DNA of 39,228 nt from a virus: positions 1-39,228 of IMG/VR virus record IMGVR_UViG_3300037010_001530, one strand, 5' to 3'. The first letter of the stretch is position 1. Each line of letters begins with the position of its first letter. A program made the position numbers and the translations under genes. The notes under the pieces are model-generated. The model was not told where the DNA came from and searched no databases. It was given only the letters and a program-made list of their open reading frames with translations. Of this stretch, positions 38,727 through 39,228 are shown in pieces.

Positions 38727-39223
38727 TTAGAAGCCAGGTGTCAGGGCATCAGACATCACGGCGAACGACGCGCCATGGCGCACGCCCACATCAGCGGTCT
38801 GAATGGCGCGAATCACCACATCGCCCGACTTGAAGTAGGTCGAGTCGTAGGGGTTGATGGCAATCTCTAATGCGCCCCATTCGGCAATCAGCAGCTCTTG
38901 CCAGTTGCCATAGATCAGCTCACTGCAAATGCCTGAGCTGGTGCCCTTGGTGAGGGTGCTGCGCAACTGGTTGCTGATAGCGTAGGGGTAGCCCTTCACC
39001 GTGTCGGGTGACGCGTTGGACAAGCCACCTTGCGGGTCCCACAGGTACTGCCCGGTGCTGGCCTTGAGCGTGGCCAGGTAGCCGTAGGCTTTGGCGTTCA
39101 TGGCGAAGCCCAGATTGCTCTGCTGCACGTTGGCCACCTTGGGGGCGCTGTAAAGCTGGATCAGGTGATCAAAACTCAGCGCCAGACCGTTGGTGCCGCC
39201 AATCACCGAGCCCACGCCCGCCT
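38727..39223 (-). CDS. Fused prohead protease-major capsid protein, C-terminal part
   Basis: The 3' end of the gene that leaves the window at base 1. The frame is the same (the distance from ATG 1708 across the closure is a multiple of 3). It contains the A- and P-domain end of the HK97-fold subunit: NLGFAMNAKAYGYLATLKAS, QGGLSNASPDTVKGYPYAIS, IYGNWQELLIAEWGALEIAI. It ends ALTPGF. Bases 39224-39228 do not fit the repeat and create a false stop; a GTG start at 39215 would be an artefact. Confidence 0.93.
39098..39223. repeat. Terminal direct repeat, right copy
   Basis: Identical to 1-126. It is followed by AATTA, where the left copy continues GGTTG. Confidence 0.95.
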
Positions 39224-39228
39224 AATTA

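Overview
The window is a complete temperate tailed-phage genome (lambda/HK97-type siphovirus) in circular form. Bases 1-126 are repeated exactly at 39098-39223, so the molecule closes on itself with a unit length of about 39,097 bp. The gene that runs off the left edge continues in frame at the right edge. The last five bases (AATTA) do not match the repeat and look like an assembly or library artefact. The 3' half of a bacterial tRNA-Cys gene sits beside a tyrosine integrase as an uninterrupted attP core. The molecule is therefore the excised or packaged phage, not an integrated prophage. GC-rich coding and the gene content suggest a betaproteobacterial (Burkholderiales-like) host; this is inference.

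Late genes are on the minus strand and run from about 7.4 kb down through the origin of numbering to 24.5 kb. In order they are a Q-like antiterminator with a promoter/hairpin region, gpZ-like protein, small and large terminase, gpW-like joiner, portal, a fused prohead protease-major capsid protein (spanning the junction), head-tail connectors, tail terminator, tail tube, a frameshifted tail chaperone pair, tape measure, a gene-transfer-agent-like tail tip set (DUF2460, DUF2163/BR0599, NlpC/P60, J-like hub), a tail fibre, two membrane proteins, a GH108 endolysin and a holin. A strong terminator at 24.5 kb ends the operon. The early minus-strand operon (12.1 to 7.5 kb) holds a Cro-like protein, a terminator, two small DNA-binding proteins, a Toprim-VirE-type primase/helicase and a small gene leading to the Q-like protein.

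The plus strand from 12.18 to 14.08 kb is the immunity/lysogenic conversion operon: a short CI-like repressor without a protease domain, a two-TM WYL-like protein, a lipoprotein and small ORFs, ended by a terminator. Three copies of a 14-bp operator lie between the repressor and Cro genes.

The most notable region is the plus-strand operon at 14.2-22.8 kb. It contains a diversity-generating retroelement (DGR): Avd, a template repeat and a YVDD reverse transcriptase. Two target genes with variable repeats lie at opposite ends of a ParB/exonuclease/P-loop gene cluster. Most junctions are 4-bp ATGA overlaps. Both targets differ from the template almost only at adenines (14 and 18 sites, with a single non-adenine change). 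The operon promoter carries two more copies of the immunity operator, so the retroelement and its targets are probably silent in lysogens and switched on with the lytic programme. The target proteins are not recognisable tail fibres, so this looks like a DGR diversifying small non-structural lectin-fold proteins made together with DNA- and RNA-handling proteins.
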